From Diploscapter coronatus (lineage: Eukaryota; Nematoda; Chromadorea; Rhabditida; Rhabditidae): a DNA stretch of 64,000 nucleotides. A model generated the notes under the pieces. That model was not told the origin of the DNA. It made no database searches and saw nothing but the letters and a program-made list of their open reading frames with translations. The translations under genes and the position numbers were made by a program. Shown here in pieces: positions 34,601 to 53,351 of this stretch (position 1 is the stretch's first letter; every line of letters starts with the position of its first letter). The stretch spans positions 14,399,249 through 14,463,248 of the forward strand of contig OZ038423.1 of the NCBI GenBank assembly GCA_964036155.1, in the 5' to 3' direction.

Positions 34601-34718
34601 AAAAAGTTTTTTCGCTTTGAAATTCCTTACCAACCTCGAGCAGTGGTTTGTGAGACGATTCAGCAGTTTCGTTTGGGTTGAAGTCGGAAATATTCAATTC
34701 GTGCAATAACTCGTCCAT
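31635..34718 (-). CDS. Srd-like seven-transmembrane chemoreceptor, probably incomplete (seven exons, 321 aa as modelled)
   Basis: Exons 34718-34635, 34230-34094, 33507-33439, 33059-32990, 32649-32456, 32262-32112 and 31895-31635 (TAG), with consistent phases. TM1: IGIAFNSFLLYIIIKHSPPA then MNVYK; TM2: LFLINNCVTELAISFFSIFV-IQR; then HIPVPYRSLVYMSYGLCQFF-G, matching the Srd pattern R-x-IP-x-S-x-x-YxxYGxC-x-xFG; TM5: FGVLVSIFVVCIGVPATYPI; TM6: LLMALTFQASMPILYIFSVA; TM7 with AISPMVSLYFISPYRRKVRE. Srd receptors are GPCRs of sensory neurons. The usual block after xFG (rest of TM3, TM4, RYY motif, about 50 residues) was not found between 32650 and 32989; reading through exon 4 meets TGA after eight codons. 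So this is either a pseudogene-like copy or I missed an exon. An upstream in-frame ATG at 34778-34776 would add 20 residues. Confidence 0.72.
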
Positions 34719-36317
34719 AATCAACTGGCTGTAGGCCTTTTCAGACGAGAGACGCTTATTAGTGAAACTCTTGTGCATTAGAAAAGTTAAATAGGCGGGA
34801 CTGAAGGATATGATTAGATTAGAAAATGAAAGTCAATAATAAGAAGAAATGAGAACATATGAGCCTAGACTAGAACTACTTTATAATGATTTTTTGAAGC
34901 TTAACCTGGAAGAAAATTCAGATATCAAATTATCAAAGCTATCTGAAATTTTCCTTATCGTATGCAATCCGGGGTTCATATATTTGAGCTTTCTTCTCTT
35001 ACCTTAACAACAAAACGTTTATTTTGCATAAACTTCCATTCTTATGCTATAAAGCAAGCGTGTCATTGTAATATTTCTCCATTTATGTCTTGGATAATTT
35101 GTATTTCTGGGAACCGACGAGAAATGTGATCGTCGGCTAGTCTAACAAGCTGCATGGAGACTCAAATATATTAAGGCATTCTCTCGCATGATAGACATCT
35201 GCTCAGAATGAAGTTCAGAAAAGTACACTACAGATTCTTTTTTACTGAATATTGAAATAAACAATTTAGTTGCGTCTATAAAATAATAAGCTACTCAATT
35301 TGAAGAAATGATTTTCAAAAATTCTTTTGAGAAACAGCAATTGAAATTTTACCCAAAAAAGAATTTTGACTAAAAATTCTGTTACAGACTGATACTCTCT
35401 ATTTTTAACAATTTTTATAGCTAATTCAAAAGCGTTCACAGAGCGTTTACCACTTTTTTTTGAACTTTTAAAGGGCAAGTTCAGGCTTACGATCTTACTT
35501 GAAGGAATGAATGATAAACTTATCTTCATTTTTACATAAAAAAAATTACGATGCTGTAAGGAATTACGTAGAATCCATAATAATTTCGAACATCGTAACC
35601 TAATATCATTTTAAGATTCCACAATGAATATTTTTAGAAATTTTTGATAACCATAGACATTAAGTCGTTCATCCGTCAACAAAAATGAAAATAATTCAAA
35701 TTTATGCACAAAATAAATCTCACTGGAATGCACGAAATGTACCGAACGAAAATGGCAAGACAATGAAAAAGTATATATGTAAGATGCAAAATACAGACAA
35801 ATAGAATGGAATCTTTATCAGAGTCATTAACAATTACGGAATTTCAATGATTTAAAATTGAATATTAGACGAAAGTTGCAAGTTTTCAGGGTAACCGAAA
35901 AATTGGCAAGGCACGAATCAATAAATCTAATGAAATGCAATGGGTTTCGTTGAAATGCAAATTTTGATAAATTTGACTCGAATAAATAACAATTTCAAAT
36001 GAAGAAATACAGTTTCAATGAAAGAAGAGTCACAATTTCTTAAAAGCAACTGGGTTTACCAAACCGAGGAAAAATTTCAAATAAACTAAAAAAACTGGAT
36101 ATCATTGCGAAATAGTAAAATTTCGAGTCAATAAAGTTTTAAAGTCACTATGTAAAAATTATGAAACACTAACCGCGTTGACTATCTACTAATTAAGCAT
36201 CGATACAATGACTAGATTGATGAAATGCATTTTTGATCTTGAAATTTGAAAGTAATCATTTCGAAATTTCGTTTTACCGGTTTTATAGAATGAAGTAAGT
36301 AGAATTTTGTGGAATAA
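34719..36317. other. Intergenic region
   Basis: About 1.6 kb between the chemoreceptor 5' end and the RUNX 3' end, AT-rich, with an AATAAA-type string in several places. No exon or repeat recognised. Confidence 0.45.
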
Positions 36318-43006
<6,689 letters not shown>

Positions 43007-43036
43007 TTTGTCCAACTATTTATCGAATTCTGAAAT
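43007..43036 (-). promoter_or_regulatory. Likely spliced-leader acceptor of the RUNX gene
   Basis: ATTTCAG on the minus strand ends at 43030, leaving a 23-nt leader (43029-43007) before the start codon. No coding exon with a matching donor was found upstream. Confidence 0.5.
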
Positions 43037-43588
43037 CTTAAAAATTACCGTAATCTTTTCTGCAAGTTAGGAACAATATTCGAATAAACTAAGTAATAGG
43101 AACGGATATTCGAAGAATGGTTCGGGATGCTCAAGAAATTTAAAAGTAGGATGTATCTTGCAGAAGAAGAAGTTCCAAAACTGTAAACAGAATTCAACTC
43201 CGCTTCTTATGGAAGAAAAGTGAAGCTTTGCTTGTCCTCTTCCTATCGCATACGAATTTGAATGTCAAGTGAAACTCATAACGCTAGTGGTTGGTGAGAG
43301 ACGATACGACAGCCTTAGCAATGCCTTAGCGGTTTTTGCGGGTAAACGCCGAGGGGACAAGGACGAAAGACTTAACCAGCGCACTGATATAGTGATAGTG
43401 AGCCAGTGATAAGCTTGCGAGAAAGAAAGGGACGCGCATAAAATTAGCAAGCAAAAACTAGCGCAGTCCGCTGCCTCAAGTCGCTTATCGCAAGGCTAAT
43501 GAAAACCGAAAACTCTGCCGTTTTTGAAGCGTTCAGACTTTACACAGATTACGTATTCGGCAGAGATCATGTGGTAATGGGAGATACT

Positions 43589-43611
43589 AAGAAGAAGAAG
43601 AAGAAGAAGAA
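43589..43611 (+). repeat. (AAG)n microsatellite
   Basis: Seven AAG units plus AA. It lies about 0.6 kb upstream of the RUNX start codon. Confidence 0.9.
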
Positions 43612-46600
43612 TGGTTTTGGGCGTGCGTTTAAAAATTATAAGTCTTCTGAAATAATTACTGATATCACTGAGATGAAGAAGTTCGCAAACAAAGGTGGAG
43701 ATCAAATGATGTGATTTTCTAAACAATGGGCATCTATTTTTGATAATTCATGGCAATTTGGGATGCTCCAATATGTGAATCTATTTCTGAACTAAACTGC
43801 AAAAAGCCTCAATTTATAATTCGGAAACAATTTCGAAAATTTTTCTTGACAGGCGATTTTTGCAAAGCCTACTAAAACCATTGAAGACTTCAAATGTATT
43901 GTAGTACTTGAGATTTGCTAGTTCGAAAACAAGAATTACTTAAGAATATTAATATATCAGACTACAAAAATTGTGGTGAATTGGGAAGGCTTATTGGAAC
44001 TAGTCAATGTAAATCCGTACTCCGGAATGGAAAATGATAGCTCTAAGCCTGAAAATATCCGTCTTACAGAGTTGTTCCTGATAGAGAGCCACATTAGCGA
44101 TAAAATGGTTAACGATTAGATCGAAATGCCTTCAACATCCTCATTTTTGCTACTCAAGGACGTAGTGCTCCAATAAGTCATACCTATCTCAAGTGGAAAT
44201 TCCTACAAAATGCTTTCGAGGCTTAAAGTTAGGTATCTTCACCCGTCAACTCGAAATACAACTTCCCACTAATCACGTATCATCGCTTTATGAGTGCAAA
44301 GTTATGGATGACAATTCAAAGTTTGACTTTTAATACAAGCTCAAAAGAAAACCGCACCCAATTTCTGGTCAGTTAGTTAGGGGGTGTAAGGTATTCCAAA
44401 AATAAAACTTATGATGCTATCATAAAGTTGAGAAGTGATGTCAATCGCCTGACGCTTCATATCTAAAACTGAAGATTGAAAAAATAATAAAACTTTATCA
44501 GGGTTAGATTTTAGGGCACTCAATAATTTCTCTAGATCAAAAATGAGCATGCCTTTATTCTTACATTTCAGATAAATGCGAGTAAAATTGCGCATTTGAA
44601 TTCAATGGAACTAACATTGAAAATCGAAAACTTAGCGAGCTGATCTATAGTCTAGTGTCAACCTGATTAGGAAGTTAATAAAGCTATTCGTGACATTTTA
44701 CAGAATTTTCCAAAATAGTTTTTGAGCTACTTGACCGCGACTTATACGAAATTTATTCCAGAATTAGGTCATGAAATACTGTTTTAGATAAATGAAACCA
44801 GTGTGATTTTAAATTATCTTCAAGTATCACCTGATGGATTTAGAGAACAAAGTATGCACAAATCTCAGAGATTTTTTCTAATTCTAGGAATTTATGTTGA
44901 TGAAAAACTCGTTGGGTAACATCGAGAAGAATGAAAATTATGCGAAACAACAACAAAAACGCTGCATCAGAAGTGGATACTTTTGCTCAATTTTGTGAGG
45001 ATACAGTATCAAATTGAAGTCGTATTTTGGAAACTAGTTTTAGAGGAAGGATCAAAACCGCATGCTAAAGCTACATAGAGATCAAGCACAACCTTTATCA
45101 TTCAGCGCAAGTTATAAGTATTCTCGGCAGTCTTAGGCAGATTTTGGTGTAAGCGATAAATTATAGGGGAAATAGTCCGCAAACTAAATTTTCCCTATAG
45201 TAAATGGACTCATGCAAAAAGATATTCAACATAACTTTAACGATCACTTTGGCCTATGAAAATCCACAAGAAGAATCTATTTTGAGTTTGCCTAGGCTTG
45301 ATTGATTATCTGACAAACAGGCATCTCCAGATTTACCTTTTCTGAAAATCATAAAAGATGAGATTTACTCATGCTGAAGCTTCACGACCATGATATCTTC
45401 AACAAATTATGTGAATTTTTTCGACAACCTACCTTTTCTAACAAGATTTCTCGCAGCTTGCTCTAGCGATTTGCGAGTGATGGAATGAAAAATGGGGACT
45501 AATTATCTGCCAGGTTTTGCGGGGTAAAAGGTTGAAAGGAGATGCCGACGCCGAAAGACCCGATGAAGAATTAACGAGCTGCTGGCTGGCGGAAGGGGAT
45601 TTTGTCTTCTTCGAGCATACGATGGATTGATGATATAAAATTTCTCAATCACATCAGGAAAAGATGCGGAAATGGAGGAAATAGCGGGGTGATAATGTGA
45701 TAAAACAGCGATAAAAGACCTGGTCTGGTGGGCAATCCGTTTTGCGGCCCCAGGCACAGGACGAGAAGGATGGGTGAATGGGGCAAGCGGGGAGCATTTG
45801 CGGTACCGAGTGATGGATGGTAGAACAAGAGGCCCATCAGTTAGCCAAGTCAGACCGAGAGAAATGCACGGAATGATCGAATGGCGAGAGTTTATATCTG
45901 ATAGAGACGAGATGCAGAGCAACGCTGTTATGATGAATATTACAAACAACCTCCGACGAAGAGTGACAAGGATGTAACAATCAGATTTGTGATTTGCAAA
46001 CATCGCTTTGCATAAGGACTAAAATACTACTGTAGTTTGTGGTGAAAATATAAAATTTTTAAAAATTAAACATACTGTAGTAAAAGTAAATTGCGCAGTT
46101 GAATAACGAATTTGATTTGACAAATAAGATGAAAAAATTAGTAAAAATTGAGCAAAAACTCGCAATTCCATAATTCTTAAAATCTCGTAGTCGAAAAATG
46201 GATGCTTTTCACATTTCATTTGTCGACGAATTCAGAGAAATCGAAATTGAAGCGTTGGATTTTCTTGATTCAAGTTGGACATTGCGGGTGTCAACAGGAC
46301 CCGCATACAAAAAGGATCTGATCAGATTCTCCAAGACAAGATATGGAAACTGAGAGGGACTGTGGTGCGGTGGAATGCAAAGAACTAGAAAATAATGAAA
46401 TAGCAAGGGTAATTTGAGATTTATAGATTTTCTACTTGCGGAAACACAATGTTCTAAAGAAACAGAAAGTCGAGAAATAACATGTGAATTTGTGAGACCT
46501 AGAAATTTATACCTGGAAAAATAGTATGGTTGAAGAAAAAAAGGAAACAGATAGGTGGTTTGAGGGAAGCGATGTCGATATGGGCCCGATGAGGGTAAAA

Positions 46601-49600
46601 CAAAGGAGCGTAGATGAGATCGTGGGGTACGATAAGCATCGATGAGAAATAGCAGGAGAATTTGAGTGAGCGAAAAGAGACAGGAATGAGGGAAAAGTTG
46701 TGACGACGGCGAACATGGAAAATGTAGAAAAACGAGGAGAACTGACAGCCGTGAAAACCCAAAGTTACGCTTATTACTAATTGTGAGACAGATAGATGTT
46801 TCGAAAAAACAAGGGTAGGTCTTCCAAACATATTGACAAAAAATCAAGATTTGAAATAATAAAAAATAGGTCAAAGCGGATTTTCAGTCAAATTAAAATG
46901 ATACAGAGAGTACTTCTTTGGGTCAAACTGACTCAAGTATTACCTAGATCTGTATAAAAATTTTAAAAAAATATGCAGTTGAATTATGATGAGAATTCCG
47001 GCCTATATTTAGTAATCACGGTTATGCAAGAAGGAAAAATCTTCATAAATTTTCACGTTTTCTCCAAAATTTATACGATTTTTTTTGAAAATGATATCAA
47101 TGTTCTGGAGACCTCGAGGAGAAATAAATCATCGGTATTTTGAACTATTTTGTGCATGCATATTACAACGCAAAATGTGGATAATTTGATAAAAACGTGC
47201 GACTAAAAATCACATAACTTAAATTCAAATCGGCTTTCTCTCGGCTTTGCTATTATTCATGAAAACGGATCTGGATATGTGGTGAGAAGAATTGCGTACA
47301 AATACAAAAGGCTTAGCCCTTCGAAATTTTTCGAACGCTAACTTAGGAGGATTTTAGTGAACTTTCATGTACATGCATTATTAGAAAATTAAGATATTCA
47401 AAAATACTCGCTTTCTTGTTATATAAGAAGATTCGTGTTCGGAAATGCATCTTAGATGATGGGTGCCACAAATTTAATGCAAGAATGGACAATTTTCGAA
47501 GAAAAACATGCCATCATGATTGGTACAACTTGGTACGCTTGAAGGTAAAAAAAGATTTTGATTTCTGGAAATAATATTTTTAAGTGGAAATGTTGATCAT
47601 CGAATTAGATAACTGGCGGAATATCCTCAATCGGAATGTGGATAATGGAAATATATGCTTAAAGTTTTGAAATCAACATGAAATTCTTCTAACTTCTAAA
47701 ATGTCTAAATGAATGTGATACACATTGTTCAGTTTTCGAAAGCCTAGGTTTTGTATAATACTGTGATCTATGGATAAAGATTTTGAGGTAAAATGTGAGC
47801 CAATGAATCTAAGCTTCAGCTTTCTGCTAGACTTGCGGTCGGTTCAAAGGTATGTTCTCCTCAATCTAGCAGGAGCAATGTGCAAAACGATGTCTAATGG
47901 TTGTGAGGCAATTGAAAAAGCTCGGGGGTGGTTGTTCAAAATCGAGTGAATTTGATGAAGTTCGAAAAGATATGAGGTAGGTAGAGAATTTACCAACACA
48001 ATTTTATCTTGTAACAAGTGAAGTTCAGCTTTAGTAAACCTTGACATCCTATTACAAGAGTAATTGATCGAAAATTTATAGTTGTGAGTATTTTCTCTTC
48101 ACATTTGAATACAATTAATTCAAAAGTGAGTACTTTCCTTCTAAAGCAGGACAAAGAAGAACAAGCAGAAAAATGGCCCTTGAGACGTAAGTACTCACAG
48201 CTAAAAATTACCCACAGGCAATAATTGTGATTAGAAGCTTACTCGGTTGTATGTAATACTTACGCGTTTGTGGAGTAAATGCGTGGGCATAGGATATTTG
48301 ACCGCTTTCATCTAGTTTCTACCTTCAACTCAAATAGTGATGATATTGTTGATAGGAAAGAGGAAGTGATAAGAGGCGTTAACCGCTGATTACCTGGAGC
48401 AGGGGGGAAATAAATGGTGTGAGAGATTGTTCTTTTTTCTTTATCAATTGGCGTTTATCCTATTTGATTCTCGTTTCAAGTCTTCCTTCAGTCTGGTTTA
48501 TCGCCTTGGGGCACATACCAAACCAGCCACAGCAGTGAAGGCAGTGGGAGGGGCCTCTGCCTTGGTTGTTGGCTGACAGAATGATTGGTGAGCACCAACT
48601 CGCGGTGATAAAGTGGGAATGGAGAAATGATTAGAGAAGAAATGCTTTGGGAAATAGTGTTGTTTTTCTAGAGATTTTAGAGATATTGCAGAAGGAAGAA
48701 ATGATGAAGAAAGACATACAGTTACAGAAAACGAAGAAGGAAAATAGTGAGCCATCTGAAGAGAATATAAAGATTGTAGAAAAGGAGAAATAGTGAGAGT
48801 AGGTATAAAGCCCGAGATAAAATTGAGAAAAATAGAGCTTGATTGAAAGAGAGTAAAGTGATAGCGAAAAGCTGAGAAATAGCGCAAGAAGATATAATGT
48901 TAAAGAAAAGAGAAGAAATAGCAACGAACAAGAGTGATAACGGGAGAATAATTGAGGATTTAGACAACTGCACATAGCAAATGACAAGGCAAAGTGATTA
49001 GACTTGGAAGAAGAGAAGAAAAAAGATAAAAGATATTGCGGTTAGTTGGCAGCTCGATGGATGAATGGAGGCTGAAAGCAAGAAGACGAGCTATTTGAAA
49101 ACAAACAATCAAAAAGTAAAATAGGAAATAGCTAATCGAAAATTGAAATTAACTAATGAGATCAATTTTAATCTTATTTTTCCAGCTAATAATTGAAACA
49201 TTGATTCATATGCAAATCTATAGCATTTCTGTTATTCGTAAGTTCAGCATCACTTGGATCCTTCTAACATTTATGTTCTCAATAATTTGATGCACGAATT
49301 TATGGAATATTATTTAGTTAAAATACAATTGTCAATATTTTTCTCAAACTATTTCCCCCAGAATTGTTTCCTGTCGGTATTTACAATGAATGGTGAATGG
49401 TCAAAGGATCTGCTACTATTTTTATGCCGAGTTGCGCAATCGACGCAAAGCTGTGAGAAATGCGAAAAATGAGATAAATGGGCTTATGAAAATTGAGACG
49501 TAACGGGGAATGAAAGGACACAGACAGAGGAGTTGCACCAATTTTTTCGGAAGAGTGACAAAAATACAGACCGGATATTGAACACAATAAACCGTATCAA

Positions 49601-50299
49601 ATATCCTGTACATGAGAACGAATATGAGAACACGGTAGCATGTCTTATGCAAAGTGAGATAATTAGGACGCAATTTCTTTGAAGTGTAACTATCTTTGAA
49701 ATATTCAAAATGGTTTTTCAAATTTATAAACGCGTAGAAAATTATTTTGTGCACCAATTGTTTGCCACCGGAAGTAACTTTTGTGCTAATCTGTTTGTAG
49801 ATTTCTTGCGACATCATTATCGGATACGGTAATTCCGAGACTTAATCCATTGGTAACGGTATGAAGTTTCTTAATTCCATTGAAAATTGATGAACCATGT
49901 TTTTCTTATTCATTAGCATAGCCATCAGGTATTGTTTCTAGTTTTTGTCTGGTAGAGTGCGAGCAGATTGTTGCACGGTCTCAATTTTCCAATATTTTCC
50001 TATTTCACCTGCCATTTCTCTAAATTATTCCGGTAGACATGTTATTGTCCTTACATGCAGTGCATTCCATCATTATTAGCCAATTTCTAATTAGCTCTCC
50101 AAAATGCGTATTGCACTGTTCAATTAGAGCCTAATGGGGAATTGTTGCGACCAGCTGAGCATTGTCCTGGAGAGGTCAGAAATTGTTGCGTATTTCGAGG
50201 GTCCCTGGGAAAATGATGACTAAAATCTTGAAAAGTTCCCGGAAACGATAATTTTGCCAAGAATATTGGTATACCTTCATCAGAATGGATACTGGATTT

Positions 50300-50440
50300 C
50301 TTATAAATTTTTATATCTGCATAGGGCCGTTCGAAATATTTCGTTCTATATTCCGCATCCCGAAATTTTGAAAAAAATTCCGCTTCGCATTCCGTATTCC
50401 GAAAATCTCAAAACGTTATTCCGTGCAGCTCTGATCTGCA
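50300..50440. repeat. Degenerate ATTCCG-rich repeat
   Basis: Short units ATTCCG and TTCCGTATTCCG recur at irregular spacing (TATTCCGCATCCCG, ATTCCGCTTCGCATTCCG). The left side contains GGGCCGTTCGAA, which is found as its reverse complement at 41984-41995. It looks like a fragment of a dispersed repeat family. Confidence 0.35.
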
Positions 50441-53351
50441 AGCAAAATTAACAATTTGAAATTCTCGTAGAAATTTTGCATTATTTTTTAGCTGGTTCAC
50501 GAATAGGGTAGAAACTGAAGTTGAATATCTTCAATATTTCAAGCTTTCTATGTAAAAATCCAATATTTTCCACATCTATGAATAAAGGCTATGAGCTTTA
50601 TAGTGTTTACCGTAGCCTTGTCTATTGCATAACTATCGAGTAAATCATAAATAACATTTGATTATCTCATCACTTGGTTCCCACACTCTACCATGTCACT
50701 CCTTTCTACATTCTATCGGAAGTACCTTTTGTCTTTTTCTTCTAATGCCATCATATTAGCTGTTTTGTTCATAAAACCAGTGGTTTCCCCCTGGGAAAGT
50801 TTCTTCAGTGCTAATCTGCGCCTGCCTTTGTACTCTTCGAGCCAACTCTTCTGATTGTCTCAGATCTCGGATGTGTCTAATCCTGGAAAAGATTGCAGCA
50901 GACATGCCGTCTCACAAAAGAATCACTTGTTTCTTGAAGGACAGGAATGAGAGTTACTTGTCGCACTTCATTAGTAAAATTGAATCAATTTTATCTGGGA
51001 ACCCGCATTTTCATAAAGGAGATGTTTCCGCTCAGTAATATGATCAGACAACTCGATGAGAATATTCCAACTAATTCAAATAATTTCAGGAAGCTTGAAA
51101 ATATTACCTTACTCAACAAATCGTTCTCGTCTCTCTACAATTTTGAAAGTTAATTCGAATTTTCAAGAATCGATAACCATTTTCATCCAAGGATTTTCAA
51201 ATTTCAAATCAGCTAATTTGAGTGAACCTCAAAACAATTTCGCTCGTTTAAACTTATTATCTGTTGATATCTCCGTTCACTCTCAGAGAGGTGACTGTCT
51301 GCTTTTGGCTAGGTTAGAGATGACATATTCTGAAGAGAATCGAAGAGATCAATAAACTGGAAAATAGTTATATCCATTCTACAGTTAGAGAAATCCACCT
51401 GACAGTTCTTGGGGGATATTTATGGTTTGTGAGAAGTGTGCCATCTCGCCTCGCATTGTCTTTGTCATGCAACTACTGCAAACGAGGGAAGAAGGTGAAC
51501 TCTGCAGAACGCAGACGTTCCCAGACTCTAACTGTGAATAACCAGAGATGGAGAAAATGAAAGAGAAAAAAGACAACCACCATTTTCTGCATTGTTTCAA
51601 TCGCTCCCACATCCTTGAAGCGAGCTATGATAGCTGCAAATTTACAGTCATTCAGAAGGGAAGCGAGAAGGAGTGAATTTGAATTTTACGATTTCACGCG
51701 TTGTATTTTTTTTTTTAAATTCATTCTAATACCAATTTGAACAAGTTTCTTTCCATTTAATTTTCACCAGACTATTTTTCTGAGCACTTCTCAATATTTA
51801 GCTTGGAAAAATTTGTATTGAATCTGATGTTCAAGTATCAAGATTATTATCTCCTCATATTTTGATATACAAATTTATAGTTACTTGCTCTCATGATATC
51901 ACTTGGCTAGTTTATCGCATGAAGAAGTGGGCGGAGTCTCTGCATGGGAGGGTGTGAATACAGAAAGAGGAGAGGGGGTATCTCAGATAGAGAAGAGAAG
52001 GGGAATAGGGAATGGGCAGAGATTCGCCCGTCCTTTTTTCTTTCCTGTCCCTTCTATTTTCATTTTTCTTCCTACGATTCGCTTTTTTTCTCGATTTTGA
52101 GTTCGAAAATGTATTTTTCAGTGCTACTAAGCGATTTTTTGCGTTTAGTTACTATTTCGTTCTAACTTGGACGGAAAGGAATTGTTAACCCATCATCAAT
52201 TGGAAATACTTGATCCGAACATTTTTAGAATTCATTCTCATTCGGACTTTTTTTCATTTTCAATATTATTTTTTTCAACTTCTGGGATATTTCCGATTTC
52301 TCTGCTTTTCATTTCCAACAAGTCTGTCTCATCCCTCCTGTTTCCGCTCCGTTATCTCGATCTGTACGTTTCATATTATTCAATTTGCTCGCAAAAAGCC
52401 TTGCGTCCGAGAATCTCGCAAATCGATGCTTTCGCACTGCAAAATAACATTTTTGATGATCAGTCGATGCTTGCATTGTCGACAACTTTCATGTAGTGTT
52501 TTCGAAGGTGGAAGCAGAGAGCGAAATCTCATGGATAATGCCAAGTGTCAATGAATTTCTCGTGATGAATTTAGATGTATCGATTTTTGCGCTAAAACTT
52601 GGAAAAGCAATTTGTTTTTTCATGGCGAATCATGGAACTATGGATTTATACACTATTTCGTGATTTTGAGCTTCTTCTTGTTTGATATTCTCATGTCGTT
52701 CCATAAAATCGACATATTTTAGCTTCTATCTGAGAGAAAACAGCTCAGGCTGTTTACAATATCAGAAAACTATCAGCATTTCTTCATGCATCATTATGAT
52801 TTGATATGAATATTTTCAATTTTTTAAATCTTACTTTCTGAAAAATCACTATTTTGACTTTTAAAATTTGTTTCCCAAATTATTCTGCAAACAAAATCTT
52901 TCGCACTAAATTAGCGAGTAACGATTCTGAACCTGGTCCATATCTATATTCCTCATATTCACTTTCTTCCATAATTGGAGAACCCTATCATGGTCCCTCT
53001 GTTATTGTTTCTCCTACTTTTCTCATTATCTCTTCTACACTTCCCACTCGCAGCGGGATCTCTTTATTCTAGTCGATTTTCGTTTTCGATTCGGTTGTCT
53101 TTTGTATATTCGTTACGGTCATTTTTATCTCAATTTTCTATATTTATGAGAAGTGAATTCGGCTTCATTCAATTTTGAAAATTAAACCTTCATTTGAACC
53201 CAGAATGACATCTTTATTTTAACAATGGTTTAGTCGATCAGTTTTCAGATCTCACAGATATTGTGCTCAATCACTCATCGATTTATTCATTAGTCTATGG
53301 CCGAGATTTGATTCGCAGATCGTCTTTGATTGAAATTTTTCCGACCTCATC

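Larger units (their letters stand above)
43007..53351. other. 10.3-kb gene-poor region between divergent RUNX and Notch genes
   Basis: No exon with matching splice signals was found on either strand. Long open frames here (for example 46209-46874 and 48498-48987 on the minus strand, 52167-52554 on the plus strand) coincide with purine- or T-rich composition and lack domains. GC-richer islands lie at about 45500-45900 and 48480-48620. CSL-type strings (RTGGGAA or complement) occur near 48612, 50677 and 53040. The region probably holds regulatory DNA for one or both flanking genes. Confidence 0.5.

Noticed and set aside
46198..46353. Plus-strand 51-residue frame starting MDAFHISFVDEF
   Set aside because: Protein-like composition, but isolated, with no splice partners, promoter or paralogue; could be chance. 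Worth a search only if transcripts exist.
46209..46874. Minus-strand frame of 221 codons
   Set aside because: The longest frame in the window, but hydrophobic and Ser-rich because of the purine tract; no domain, and an overlapping frame of similar type is equally open.
47844..48047. Minus-strand frame MSRFTKAELHLLQDKIVLVN
   Set aside because: Looks helical, but stands alone without splice signals or a domain.
48498..48987. Overlapping minus-strand frames in three registers
   Set aside because: All three registers are open because stops are rare in the CT-rich strand; typical of low-complexity DNA.
51385..51612. Minus-strand frame with a signal-like segment and several Cys
   Set aside because: Considered as a small secreted protein, but no donor, acceptor or paralogue supported it.
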